A stretch of DNA of 64,000 nt from Wurfbainia villosa (Eukaryota; Streptophyta; Magnoliopsida; Zingiberales; Zingiberaceae): positions 91,868,753 to 91,932,752 of the forward strand of contig CM046000.1 in NCBI GenBank assembly GCA_025175895.1, given 5' to 3'. A program made the position numbers and the translations under genes. Below, in pieces: positions 32,234-43,273 of this stretch. The notes beneath the pieces are model-generated. The model did no database searches, was not told where the DNA came from, and was given only the letters and a program-made list of their open reading frames with translations. Numbering within the stretch: the first letter of the stretch is position 1; the number at the start of each line of letters is the position of its first letter.

Positions 32234-33460
32234 GATAACCCTAGGGTAGTCAACCATATGCATTTGACCTATATCATATTTTGGCTGACTTAGGATGGCG
32301 GGACAACATTTTTAAATAGTGTTAGGTGATGATAACGTGCCTATAAATAGTTAATAATGCTTAAATCATGATGATTAATGTAATTGCTATGTATGTTTGC
32401 AATCATGATTTATGATTTGGCACATCATCATGAGAAATAGGTTAAATCATGCCTTAGGTGATATCTTGCTTATAATCATATGCATGATTATAATTTGATG
32501 AATACATGTATTTCATGATCATAATGTAGAATTCATTCATATATGCCTTTATGATCATGAGGATTATTAGGTTGATACTTAACCTTGATAGAATTGTATG
32601 AATATAATGGTCAAGTATATACAAATACCCTCTAGGATGCATCTCACACTCACCATAGGCTACTTTGATTGAAAACTTAGCATGGGTGAGATGTTAGGAT
32701 GATACAAATGTCCACTAATGCCTATGGCATTTAGATGGTCATTTAAAGTATCAAAATAGCAATAATAGACCAATCATGGGGAAGGCTTATGTTTAGTTCA
32801 TAGACATATTGCCCATAGATCACGGTTAAATATTTCATATGTTTTCAAAACAATTTCTTACCTTAAAATACATGTATTCATGTTTTGAAACAATTGGATG
32901 CAAAACTAGGTGTTAAACTTGATACTATCATGATCAAAAACCTAGTAGTTTTTAAACCTTTTGGATTTATGGCAAATACGTGAAAATATAATGATTTTTC
33001 ATAAAGACCTATTTTTCATTGATAAAGAATCTTACAAGAAATATGTTCCCCAAATTTCATGATTTTTTGAATTTTCTAGAATATTTAATGCATTCAGAAA
33101 ATCGAGAAAGTTCTAAAAAATTCAGCGTGCGGTCATTTGGTTATGCAATATGATCGATCATGAAAATCAGAACAGTAAAGGCCGAATTTAGGTTTTGGAC
33201 TAATGTTTGGTATTTTCCTTCTATTAGACTTGATGCCATAACTTAGTGTTAATCTTTTTGATGGTGTCAAAGGGGGAGAAAATATTATGTTTAAGTTAAT
33301 TATGATAGGGGGAGAATTTGTAGAGAGATTTTCAAGGATTAAGGGGGAGTGGCATGTTGTTATATCATGCTTATGTTTACATGCTTTTTTACCTTAGAAA
33401 TTTTTATCAAATGTTTTTACCTAACTTAAACGGATTGCCACACATCAAAAAGGGGGAGAT
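32234..33460 (+). other. H 3' non-coding tail with repeated polypurine tracts
   Basis: About 1.2 kb with no coding signal separates gag from the 3' LTR, where an autonomous Sirevirus would have pol. Four purine tracts of the AAGGGGGAG type occur at 33268-33280, 33305-33315, 33341-33350 and 33447-33460. The last one primes at the LTR. Multiple polypurine tracts near the 3' LTR are a described Sirevirus trait. Confidence 0.8.
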
Positions 33461-33904
33461 TGTTAGGGCAATCTCTTGCCATGATTAGGTTTTGATGTGT
33501 GTGGCAAAGGGTTTAAGTTAGTTTGTTATGTTTATTTGATATGTACATTGAAGTCGTGCAGGACTTAGTAATTCGCACGTGGAGCCGTGGCGAGTTTCAC
33601 ATCTCATGACTCGGTCCTTGAGTCGGTGAAGGATAGCTTTGCAGAAGCCGTGTGCTTGGAGCATTCGAGGGACCGCCGGACGACGAGCTTGGAGTGAAGC
33701 CCAGAGGAAGTAGACTTCGAGGCAAGAGACACGAAGGAGCATTGCAGAGCCGTGCACCTGATGTTGCCAAGGGACGTGGCCGCGAACGAAGAGAACTTCG
33801 AAGGCGAGGGACTCCGAGGGATGAGAGTGAGCGAATGTAACCCGGGAAGGGGTAGTAGCTCGTGAGTGAAACTTGGCCATTTGGCTAAGTGTCGGATGGG
33901 ATTT

Positions 33905-34250
33905 CCCGACACCAGTCGACTGCCATGGAATGGCAGTCGACTGCTCTGAGTCGATTGGGTTCGACTGGTGTCTGACTCATGGGCATTTGGCTGATCGCCT
34001 TGATCGCGATCGCTGTCGCCGATCCCGACTGCCAAGGGATGGCAGTCGACTGATGTCACTGTGCACGGGCACAGAGTGGAGTCGACCTCGTTGAGGACTC
34101 GACTGATCGAGCACCAGTCGACTGATGGTACCATCAGTCGACTGATGCCAATACCGTTGGATGGAATCCAACGTGGAAAGCGGCCGTTTTTGGGCAACGG
34201 CTACGGGATCAGTCGACTGATCGAGGGCATCAGTTGACTGATCCTGTGTC
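33905..34250 (+). promoter_or_regulatory. Cluster of CAGTCGACTG palindromes upstream of TATA in H 3' LTR
   Basis: CAGTCGACTG occurs six times or so (near 33915, 33935, 34043, 34113, 34135, 34210), with variants TCGACTG at 34098 and CAGTTGACTG at 34233. Several are extended by ATCAG...CTGAT. All lie within 360 bases upstream of the TATA box. The position suggests binding sites for a dimeric factor; this is inference. Confidence 0.7.
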
Positions 34251-34273
34251 AACGGGAAGAAACCCTCTTCCTC

Positions 34274-34280
34274 TATAAAA
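34274..34280 (+). promoter_or_regulatory. TATA box of H 3' LTR
   Basis: TATAAAA in CCTCTATAAAAAGGAAGG, identical to the 5' LTR copy. Confidence 0.6.
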
Positions 34281-34687
34281 AGGAAGGGGGTGGGGCTTTG
34301 GGAGGCTAATGCTTATGCTCTAATACTCTCCCAAAGTTCCCTAAAGATTTCCATCCTCTTACTCAAGCTTATTTCCATTATATTTGTAAGAGGAGTGTTT
34401 TTGTGTAAAGAGGTTACCTCCACCTAGCTTTGTGCAAAGGAGAGATCTAGTGGATAGATTGCATAGTGATTCATCGTGGACGAATCGGACCGTGGATTAA
34501 CGGCGTAGCCGCGAACCACGTTACACCATCGTGTTTGTATTGTTTGTCTATCTTTTGTGTTGTCTTTATTTGTATTTGTATAGTCCGCTTGCGCTAACAT
34601 TTTATAGACGAGCAAACGAAAGAGAGAATTCGGACATTCATCGTAAGAGGGCTATTCACCCCCTCTAGCCGGCCATATCGATCCCTA

Positions 34688-36433
34688 AAAGAAGAGATAC
34701 CTGGTGAAGCACAACAGCCGACAACTCATAGTGATGAGCAATCGGCTGAACCTATTGTAACACAACATCTTCGTAGATCTGGTAGAACACGCAACATTCG
34801 TGAGAGATATGGATTTCTCGTAAGTGAATCGAACGACGTGTTACTCATTGATGATGAGGAGCCTACCAGTTATGAAGAAGTGCTGACAAGTTCAGAAAGG
34901 GATAAAAGGCTTGAAGCCATGAAGTCGGAAATGGATTCCATGTATGAAAACCAAGTTTGGAACTTTGTTGACCCACCTGAAGGCATCAAGCCTATAGGGT
35001 GCAAGTGGGTTATCAAGAAGAAAACCGACATGGATGGTAATGTGATTACCTATACAGCTAGATTAGTGGCGAAAGGATATCGTAAAAAACAAGGTGTTGA
35101 TTATGACGAAACCTATTCGCCTGTAGCTATGCTTAAATCCATTCGGATGCTCCTGGCCATAGCGGCTCATTATGATTATGAGATATGGCAGATGGATGTG
35201 AAAACAGCTTTCCATAATGGAAACCTGCTCGATGACGTGTATATGATACAACCTGAGGGTTTCACATCGGTTGATAAAACCAAGGTATGCAAATTGCGAC
35301 GGTCCATATATGGATTGAAGCAAGCATCCAGGAGCTGGAATATCCGTTTTGATGAGACAATCAAAAAGTTTGATTTCTCACAAAATCCAGACGAACCTTA
35401 TGTGTACAAGAAGGTTAGTGGGAGTGCAGTCGTGTACCTAGTATTGTATGTCGATGACATATTACTTATAGGAAACAATGTTTCAATCTTACAGTCAGTT
35501 AAGGTTTGGTTATCCAAGACATTCTCCATGAAAGACCTAGGAGAAGCAACCTACATCCTCGGGATTATGATCTATAGAGATAGATCGAAATGGTTGCTTG
35601 GTCTTTCACAGTCTACATATATAGACCGAGTGCTAAAGAGGTTTAGCATGTCATAATCCAAGAAAGGTTTCCTACCCATCAAGCATGGGGTACACCTTTC
35701 AAAGTCTATGTGTCCGCGCACAGATGACGAGAGGATTTGCATGAGTAAGATTCCCTATGCATCCGCAATAGGATCTATCATGTATGCTATGTTATGTACG
35801 AAGCCCGATGTATCGTATGCTCTGAGTGTCATGAGAAGATACCAGTCTGATCCAGGAATGGATCATTGGGTGGCTGTTAAGACGATCCTTAAGTACTTAA
35901 GAAGAACTAAGGATGTGTTCCTAATATATGGAGAAGGGGACATGGTGATACGCGGGTATACAGATGTCATCTTCCAGACAGACAAGGATGATTCTAGGTC
36001 TCAGTCTGGATACGTGTTCACCTTGAATGGGGGCGCAGTGAGTTGGAAAAGTTCCAAACAAGACACTGTAGCGGATTCTACCACTGAGGCAGAATATATT
36101 GCAGCTTCAGAAGCAGCAAAGGAAGCGGTTTAGATCAAGAAGTTCATTTATGAACTTGGTGTGATTCCAGCCATTTTTGAAGCAATACTGGTCTATTGCG
36201 ACAACAATGGAGCAATTGCACAGGCGAAAGAGCCAAGGTCTCATCAACAATCCAAACATGTGCTTCGCCGCTATCATCTTATCAGAGAGATCATCAGTAG
36301 GAAAGAAATACAAATCGAGAAAATCCCCACTGAAAGGAACTTAGCGGATCCTTTGACTAAGGCATTTCCTCAAAGTAAGTTTGAGGGTCATGTTACAGCT
36401 TATGGTATTCGATACCGTAGTGATTGGCATTAG
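34688..36433 (+). pseudogene. pol: A2 reverse transcriptase and RNase H (two in-frame stops)
   Basis: One reading frame runs from the H boundary to the end of pol. It starts in the integrase/RT linker and passes through LRRSGRTRNIRERYGFL, GCKWVIKKKTDMDGN, DETYSPVAMLKSIR, QMDVKTAFHNG, YGLKQASRSW and the catalytic YVDD (35447-35458), then DLGEATYILGI. TAA at 35654-35656 and TAG at 36131-36133 (Trp position) are the only breaks. RNase H includes TEAEYIAASEAAKEA, YCDNNGAIAQAKEPRSH and LADPLTKAF, and ends at TAG 36431-36433. The frame is far better preserved than the gag/integrase half. Confidence 0.9.
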
Positions 36434-36436
36434 GCC

Positions 36437-36447
36437 AAGTGGGAGTC
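36437..36447 (+). other. A2 polypurine tract
   Basis: AAGTGGGAGTC, four bases after the pol stop codon, precedes TGTTAGTAAT, the LTR start. Confidence 0.85.
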
Positions 36448-38640
36448 TGTTAGTAATATATGAGAGATGTCTTAAGGCAATCGCCTTATGTATGAACTAT
36501 TTATATGATAAATGAAGATTCACTATTTGAGTATACATGGTTTCATGTATTTGATTGGATCTTAAATTCATTTACTGAATGTCCGCGATACGACTCACAG
36601 CATGAGAGAATTTGTGATTGGATCACAACTAGTGAGTATCTCTACATGTGTAATTTTGATGTATCGGAATTATCCCTAGTCGATGAATTGATGGATTTGG
36701 ACACCATCAATTCTGTCGAGACTAGCACGAGGTATACTCCTTGGTGTATCCAAGCAGCTGATTCTCACTGGCTGGAGACATTGTGATGTCCGGAGTTAAT
36801 TGTGGATGCTAGTTATGGTAACTAGTTCATTGGAGTGACCAACCGTAAGACTTCATATGATTCTCTGCATATATAGATATGTCAATGAAGTTCTTACTGT
36901 AGCTTAAGTGCGATGTTCCTTTGACTTGCAGTATTCAAGTCATCTTGATCATAAAGACTTGTGCTTTGACATCTTGAGCAAGCATCTCTGAGGAGATGTG
37001 GACCCGAGATGATTGGGTATAAGTCGAAGTGATCGAAGGTGTTTAAATAGCCTATAAAGGATTCACCACTCCTTGTGAGGAGATGTATACCCATGGCATC
37101 TCGTCGGATTGTTACTAAAGTCTTTGGCCAAAGCATTACATGTTTAGAGTAAGGTACTCTTCGATACATGTGCAGTAACTAGAATCCGTAGGACGAGGAA
37201 ATGATACTTGGGCTAGGTGTGACGTAGTCAACCTAGTGGGGATTGACACTATAGACCATGTTCTGAACCAAGTGGGTATAAGATGAGTGAAGGGAATGGG
37301 GCACGATTCATTCGAGTTGCTGAAGGGTTTCAGAAATAGTTCTGGATCAACCGTTGATCTTTTCGGTTAATCGGGGATCATGATGTACTACTAGGTGCCA
37401 CTCATGATCGTTCTATAATTAATGGTTAATTATAGACGGCCAACATAAACCAAGAACCTATTTGGTCACACGCACAACGAGCGTAATCCGAAGGATTTAA
37501 AACGAGCTTGAGAATGAGATTCTCAGACCGAGAGAAACTGGGTTTGGTTGGACCAAACATGGAGCGAGCATGAAATCGTTTCAGTCGCAATGGAAGCGTG
37601 GATGGGCCGTGTCTTATGAAGACATGATGGACGAACCAAATTGGTTTGGTTCTAATCCAATGGAGGAGAATAAACCAAAGGGTTTGATTTGTTTTAAACG
37701 AATGAACCAAAGTTGGTTCGGTTCGTTTTAACTTAAAATAAAGCATCATGGTTTGGTTTATTTTAACTTATATTAATGGAGCGGGTTAACGGGCCTTATG
37801 GTTATGATCCGATAACCATTAAGAGAATTAGTTCTCTATAAAAGAGGGCTTAAGGGTTTGTTAAGCCCTAATCCAAATCCCTTGACCTAAAAGCTGCCGC
37901 CCCTCCTCTCCTTGGTGAATTCGGCGCCAACACCTCCCCTTGCCACCGCCCACCACCAAGCTCCCTTGCCGGCGTCTAGAAGGATCTGTCCTTACCTCTT
38001 GCTGGCATCGAGCTGCTGCCGGAGGAGCTCCGGTGATCTCCCTTGGGTTCGGTAATAAGGTGAGCTCCCACCTTTCCTTTGGCCGGCCCCTACTCCTCCA
38101 CCAAAGCTGTCCAGTTTTCTGGACAACTTGTTTCCTTCTTGTCAGAGCATCGTTTGGGCGACGTTTGGAGCTCCGATAGCGCCGTACTTACCGGGGATTC
38201 AATCTCCGGTAATCCTCATAGGTGGAGAACGAAGGATTCATCAAACGGTTGACGAATACCTCTCCGGAGAAGCGAGTTTTTTGAGGACTCATTTTTGGAT
38301 CCGAATTTGGATTCGGATCGTGATCTTCTCTCGATCACATCATCTTCAACACGAGGCTAGTAACCCGTACGAATACGAGGCTCGTGACTTGGTGAAGTCA
38401 TCCCGAAGATACTCGGCGTGGATATGGATAGAGACGATTCTAGCGAGGATCGTTTCGGTTGATGTCTTTCCTGCTACACGTGATACGTAAGGTATACGTA
38501 GTTAAATTTCATTTTATTGCAAAATTTAAATTTACGGTTATGTCTACACATGTTGTATTATGCATGCATGTGATGTGTGTGTTGTAATAAATTAGATTTA
38601 TTATTTTATTCCTTCCGCATTGAACATGTTGGCGAAACAT
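36448..38640 (+). repeat. A2 3' LTR (right end uncertain)
   Basis: It starts TGTTAGTAATATATGAG after the polypurine tract. No second copy exists in the window, so the end cannot be fixed. A TATA box, a GC-rich transcribed part (37890-38480) and a T-rich stretch (38580-38610) fit LTR organisation up to about 38640. Repeated AACCAAA/TTTGGTT words at 37615-37760 form imperfect inverted repeats. The open frames inside (36505-36786, 37940-38490) match nothing I recognise. Confidence 0.6.
37837..37843 (+). promoter_or_regulatory. Candidate TATA box of A2 3' LTR
   Basis: TATAAAA in TTCTCTATAAAAGAGGG, about 1.39 kb into the LTR. Confidence 0.5.
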
Positions 38641-38827
38641 GTTCGAACACACACTCGCCGCGGTACTGGAAACCCAATAGGACTTTCACCACCAAGGCTA
38701 CACACTTGGACTTATGTGGCTAAGGCTACACTCTTGGTCTTCCCATGACAATCACATGTCATATGATTTGTCAAACATCAAAATACCGCTCGAGTCAAAC
38801 TCGAGTTCGGTTAATCATGACCTGAGC
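38641..38827. other. Unassigned 187-bp stretch before Athila element I
   Basis: It contains two short direct repeats (AAGGCTACACACTTGG at about 38694 and AAGGCTACACTCTTGG at about 38723). It may be the end of the A2 LTR or unrelated DNA. The last five bases (TGAGC) would be one copy of the TSD of element I. Confidence 0.4.
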
Positions 38828-40372
38828 TGATTGCACCAACATTTTGGAGTAGTTTTAGCACACATCTCAGTGTATTTTATACTTGTTTCATGCATATTCT
38901 TCTTTGTTTTGCATTCATTTACTATTTCCTAGTTCGGAGATCTGCTTTTTCTATTTTTATGTGTAGGACGACATTTTGAAGGCAAATTGGCACATAATTA
39001 GAGGCCAAGGAAGGCAAGCATGCTCTGTCCATGTTCCCCAAAACACAGGCATGCTTCGGATGAAAAGACAACGATCGCATGAAGCTTCAGAGGAAGACAC
39101 GACCACCCGTGTGAATCTCACATCGCCATGCCTAATCCCGATGCCAAAATTAGAGCATGATTTCTAGCGTGCCACATGGCCAATCGTATGGATTCTTTAC
39201 GACCATGTGGCGTCAGCCTGACTTAATGCAAATTAGGATTTCGTAGGGAATTAAGGAAAGCCGACTTCACTCCTATAAAAAGGAAGGCACTCCCAAACCC
39301 TAGGGGGGCCCAACGGCTGGGATGGAAAGAAGGTGCCCTAGAAGCACCAGAGGCTCACAACGGGGAGGAAGGAAGTGGCTCGAAGACCCAAATCGATGCT
39401 CCAACACCTTGAATAGCAACCAAGGCACACATTGGATCCAACTGAACCTACTATCTCTTTTCTTGCTACTATTTGGATTGTATTGATTCATAAATAGATG
39501 TCTTGTGTTTATTCTTCTTTATTCATGGAGTAGATACTTTGATTCTAGGATTAGGGAGTAGCTTGTGTATATGGACATGCTAGATCAAATATTGATTCGT
39601 TGATGTTGAATATATTTGCAATTTATGTTGTTGAGATCCATGAAAGTTATGTTTTGCTTCTATTTCTACTGCACTTAGTCGATACACAGGTGGAAAGCCT
39701 TCGTATCGAAATCTAGGAGAACCAAGGAGGAACCTTGCGATTATCCTCCTTCTCATAATCGTAGGAAGTAGAATATCAAATATGATCCACCTCTTCATAG
39801 GGATTAATAGGACATCCTCGTACCCCAAGAACCTATTCTAGAAGAAGGCCCAAAGTAGGAGACATCAACTCTAGAAGGGTTGAGGGACCCTAGTGATAGG
39901 GTGCTCCTAAAGATATCAACCCCATGAGCTCTGACAATTTGAAAGGGAAACTTGGTTAGGAATAGGCAGTTCCCGATAGAAGCAAATGTTCATCGGGATA
40001 ATACACGATGATCCTCCCACAAGATAATAACTAGAGATCCTAGGAGCATTAAATTGATAGCATGTTCGACATCGCACAAGTGAAACTGAAATCCTAGAAT
40101 CCCTTAAGAAACTTTGAGCCCCCTTCGCTTCCTCCAAGTGACACCATATTTGAGCTAGGATCGTCATCGACCTCATACCAGACTCGCAAGAGATTTACTC
40201 AGAATAAACAACATTCACTAGAAAAATGGTACTCAAATTGCAATCTCCAAGGGGTCGATACATAAACTATTACTTGATGATAACTATACACTTATGGGTG
40301 TTGAGCGCGAGCATGCGCTTCAAGTCCTTGGCGATTCTCGTCAGAGATTTGAGGTTGTGCTCGCATGCATCA
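38828..40372 (+). repeat. I 5' LTR (1545 bp)
   Basis: It starts TGATTGCACC and ends CATGCATCA before the primer binding site. From TTTTGGAGTAG it matches 45788 onward (ACACATCTCA, TATACTTGTTTCATGCATA, and later ACGACC..GTGTGG-type words). The last part also matches the reverse complement of 46167-47140. Confidence 0.85.
39274..39280 (+). promoter_or_regulatory. Candidate TATA box of I 5' LTR
   Basis: TATAAAA in CTCCTATAAAAAGGAAGG. Confidence 0.5.
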
Positions 40373-40378
40373 AGTTTT

Positions 40379-40396
40379 TGGCACCTTTGCTGGGGA
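40379..40396 (+). other. I primer binding site (Athila type, mutated)
   Basis: TGGCACCTTTGCTGGGGA differs at three positions from TGGCGCCGTTGCCGGGGA, the conserved Athila primer binding site usually ascribed to tRNA-Asp. Confidence 0.8.
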
Positions 40397-40750
40397 TTAT
40401 AGATTTGATATCAGATAGAACTTGAGTATTTTGGATTGGACCTAGATTAGATTAGCTTTCTAGTTTTACTTTATTTCAGTTTTAGATTCCTATTATCAAT
40501 ATTTAGTTTATATTTATTTCACCAGTCATATTTCATTTCAAGTCTAGGATAGTCTTAATTCAGTTTTTAAGTTTCCTTATTTGGTTCGTTACTTTTAGGT
40601 TATTGATTACCTCTCAATAAGTAGCATATACACTATTGATTGTGTAGCTTGGTTTATCACATGCATAGATGCATAAGATCAGAAAATCTACTTCTGATCG
40701 ACTTAGAAATAGATAGAACCTATCATCAAAGGAGAGACAAACAAAGAGAT

Positions 40751-41897
40751 ATGGAAGAACACGATGCTCCTTTGGCAAACATAGGTATCCCTCCTTTGCA
40801 GAATTATGCATCTCCTAGTGCTAGAGGATATAAACCTAGTATAGCTGGACAATCAATCACATCCAATAATTTTAAACTTAAGCCTACACTCATCCATATG
40901 GTCCAGTAGAACCAATTTAGAAGAGCTGCAACTAAAGACCCTAACCGACACCTAGAGATGTTCTTAGAAATTTGCTCAACTTTGAAATTCAATGGAGTAC
41001 CCACAGATGCGACCTGTTTGAGCCTTTTCCTATTCTCACTGAGGGACAAGGCAAAGATGTGGCCGCATTCCTTGCCTTCGGGAAGCATCACCACATGGGA
41101 GCAATGTGAGTAGCAATTTATGAATAAATTCTTTCCACTGAGTAAGATAGCTCACATGTGCCACCTGATCACTAGCTTCCGCTAGAAGGAAGGAGAGTCC
41201 CTTTTTGAAGCTTGGGATCGCTACAAAGGGTTACTTTATCACTGCCCCCACCACAGTCTCGAGAGGTGGTTAGTGATCCACATATTCTATAATGGGATCA
41301 TGTACGCCATGAAGGTTTCCCTAGATTCTGCTACAAGAGGATCTTTGATGAACAAGACTATCGAGGAAGTAGAAGAGCTGATTGAGGAGGTGGCTCAAAA
41401 ACCACCATCAATGGGCTTCTGAACATAGTCACCCAACACTTGAAGTCGGAAGATATGCCGTTAACTCCATCGATCATCTAGAGGCGAGAATGGATGAACT
41501 GAGCAGACGATTTGACTCATTGACCCATGCTTCTGTATGTGCGGCCAATTTCTTTAGTGATGGAGTAACGACGTACCAAGAAGACAACTATGGAGGGCAG
41601 AGCAACCCTGAAAAGTAGGTTGAGCATGTCAATGCGGTAGGCAAGTATAATCAGAGGACCAACAATCCATATTCTAGCACGTACAATCCCAGATGGAGGA
41701 ACCACATGAAATTTTCATACAGGAATAATTCAGGAAATTTCCAACAGTTGGGAGGGTATGAATAGTAGGGCATTGGGCAGTAGTAATCGCCTAAATTCAG
41801 ACTTTAGTTAATGATGGAAGGCTTCATTGCTACCCAGACAAAGGCTAATGTGGAATTCTAGCAGTGGCATCAAAGAATCGAAGAGGTACTGAGGGAG
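40751..41897 (+). pseudogene. gag: I gag (Athila type)
   Basis: After ATG at 40751 the translation contains the Athila gag core: FKLKPTLIHMVQ then stop then NQF, DPNRHLEMFLEICSTLKFNGV, LFLFSLRDKAKMWPHSLPSGSITTWEQC, FMNKFFPLSKIA, LFEAWDRYKGLLYHCPHH and SLMNKTIEEVEELIEEVA. This is the retrotransposon gag capsid domain. Stops at about 40908, 41107 and 41188 and a frameshift near 41395 destroy it. The zone 41600-41890 is Asn/Gln-rich (YNQRTNNPYSSTYNP type), as usual between Athila gag and protease. Confidence 0.83.
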
Positions 41898-42650
41898 TTG
41901 AAGCCCTCTGTCGATGAGCTCATAAGCAACACTAAGATGATGGAAACACAGGTAGCCCAGATGGCCAAGACAACATCACAACCTATGGACGGTTCTCTTG
42001 AAACATCTGAGCAAAGCCCAAGTGAAAATTGTAATTCCAGTTACACTTTAGAATGGCAGCAAAACCTAGTAAAAGGAGATGGGGCATATAGGGAATTAGT
42101 GGGTAAGAAAAATAAGATTACTAAGGGGTGCACATCCATGAGTTCAACTTTAGTAAGCCAAATAGAAATTGAAGACAAGGTTCCACCCAAGCTTGATGAC
42201 CCTGGTGATTTTGTCATACCCTGCATGATCTATGGGGAGAGCTTTGACAAAGCATTATGTGACCTAGGGTCATTCATTAGCATGATACCCTACACATTTT
42301 ATAAGGAGATGGGACTGAATGGGATACAATCGGCTGACATAGTTCTTCGAATGGCAGATGACACAATCAGGGAACCAGTTGGCATGTTGGAAAATGTACC
42401 TGTTATCGTAGAAATTTTTTTGATACCGACGAACATCATTATACTAGACACAAGACAAGACCATCAGAACCCACTCATCCTAGGGAGACCATTTCTGGCA
42501 ACTACTAGAGCTCGCATAGATGTGAAGGAGCACAGAGTCTCCTTGGAAGTGGACTATGAGATCATCGAGTTTAACTTATCAGGGTGTAAGGACCCATTCT
42601 CAGCAGAGTATACTTCTTGTAGGATAGCAAAAACCCCCAGTGGAATATAA
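41898..42650 (+). pseudogene. I protease segment (Athila polyprotein, open 250 codons)
   Basis: This frame is open throughout. Its first 90 residues are linker. Then KVPPKLDDPGDFVIPCMIYG and the active-site region ALCDLGSFISMIPYTFYKEMGL follow (D-L-G in place of the D-S/T-G of most retroviral proteases, normal for Athila). Then come VLRMADDTIREPVGMLENV and LILGRPFLATTRARIDV, the conserved second half. It would process the polyprotein. Nothing downstream continues into reverse transcriptase. Confidence 0.83.
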
Positions 42651-43273
42651 ACATTCTTACGTCGATAAGTGGGCCACCATAGCCAAGCTGAAGTGTAGGA
42701 GTATAGTTAAGCTAAGGACCTTAAACAAGCACTTCTTGGGAGGTAACTTTAGTTTAACTTTATATGATTCTTAGTCTTTTTGGCATTCATGCATGCTAGG
42801 TTTAGGTATAAATTTTTGTCCAGTAGAATCTTTACAAGTGTTTTAGGGTCAGATATAACTTGCTAGGTAGAAGGAAGGCCTTTTTTTTAGACCCCCAGAA
42901 GGAAACACAAGCGGCTGTGTGAAATTCACACGGCCATGCCCCATGGGCAGAAGAGGACATGGCAGGGTGTGTGGTAAGTATTGGACCATGTGGCACTCCA
43001 GGAGAAATCCAGAGTTACACATGGTAGACCATGTGAATTTCACACTGCCGTACCAATTTCCGGACTTCTTCCCAGTGGCCAAGTCAGAGCCTAACACAAC
43101 TGGCCATGTGGATTCCACATGGTCGTGTTGTGCCCCATTAAAAGGGTGTGAGCCATGCGATTTACCCTAAATCAGCCATGCGACTCAAATCTTCTACCCT
43201 AGCCTGTGCAAGATCATCTCCTCCAACTTCCAAGGACCCTCTCCAACCTCCAAGAAGCCTTCAAGAAGTGACA
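42651..43273 (+). other. Non-coding segment in place of pol, with CACACGGCCATG-type motifs
   Basis: About 600 bases lie between protease and the ORF-1-like gene. Words such as AAATTCACACGGCCATG, CCATGTGAATTTCACA and CCATGTGGATTCCACATGG form short inverted repeats at 42915-43130. Similar words occur in the I LTR (39110-39215, 46050-46150). No coding homology is seen. Confidence 0.6.

Larger units (their letters stand above)
11053..34688 (+). mobile_element. Element H: Sirevirus-like, gag-only LTR retrotransposon, split by B
   Basis: Partial LTRs with the same 3' half flank a primer binding site, a single gag gene and a 1.2 kb 3' non-coding tail with several polypurine tracts. No protease, integrase or reverse transcriptase sequence is present between gag and the 3' LTR. 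The LTR end (ATTCACCCCCCTCTAG, then CGATCCCTAACA) and the repeated AAGGGGGAG tracts match Sireviruses. Such an element, with terminal repeats and only gag (the TR-GAG type), needs enzymes from relatives. Element B lies in its gag, and H in turn interrupts A2. Confidence 0.8.
33461..34688 (+). repeat. H 3' LTR
   Basis: It starts TGTTAGGGCAATC after AAAAAGGGGGAGAT and ends ATCGATCCCTAA. The final CA expected from the 5' LTR (CCCTAACA) reads AA here, so the exact boundary is 34688 to 34690. A2 coding sequence follows at once. Confidence 0.88.
8485..38640 (+). mobile_element. Element A2: Ty1-copia retrotransposon, plus strand, split by nested insertions
   Basis: Copia gag, protease and integrase (8889-10502) are followed 24 kb later, on the same strand, by the end of the integrase linker, reverse transcriptase, RNase H, polypurine tract and an LTR start (34689 onward). 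The two halves belong to the same copia subgroup as A1. The intervening DNA consists of other elements. About 150 codons of integrase C-terminus are missing, so the interruption came with a deletion. No 5' LTR or primer binding site is visible upstream of gag, and the right end of the 3' LTR is not resolved; 38640 is an estimate. Confidence 0.72.

Noticed and set aside
36505..36786. 93-codon ORF in the A2 3' LTR
   Set aside because: It begins 57 bases into the LTR, has no recognised motif, and no second copy exists to test conservation.
37940..38490. Two overlapping ORFs (79 and 120 codons), GC-rich, Pro/Ser-rich
   Set aside because: GC-rich leader sequence of an LTR downstream of a TATA box; overlapping frames and no domain. 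A host gene fragment seems unlikely.
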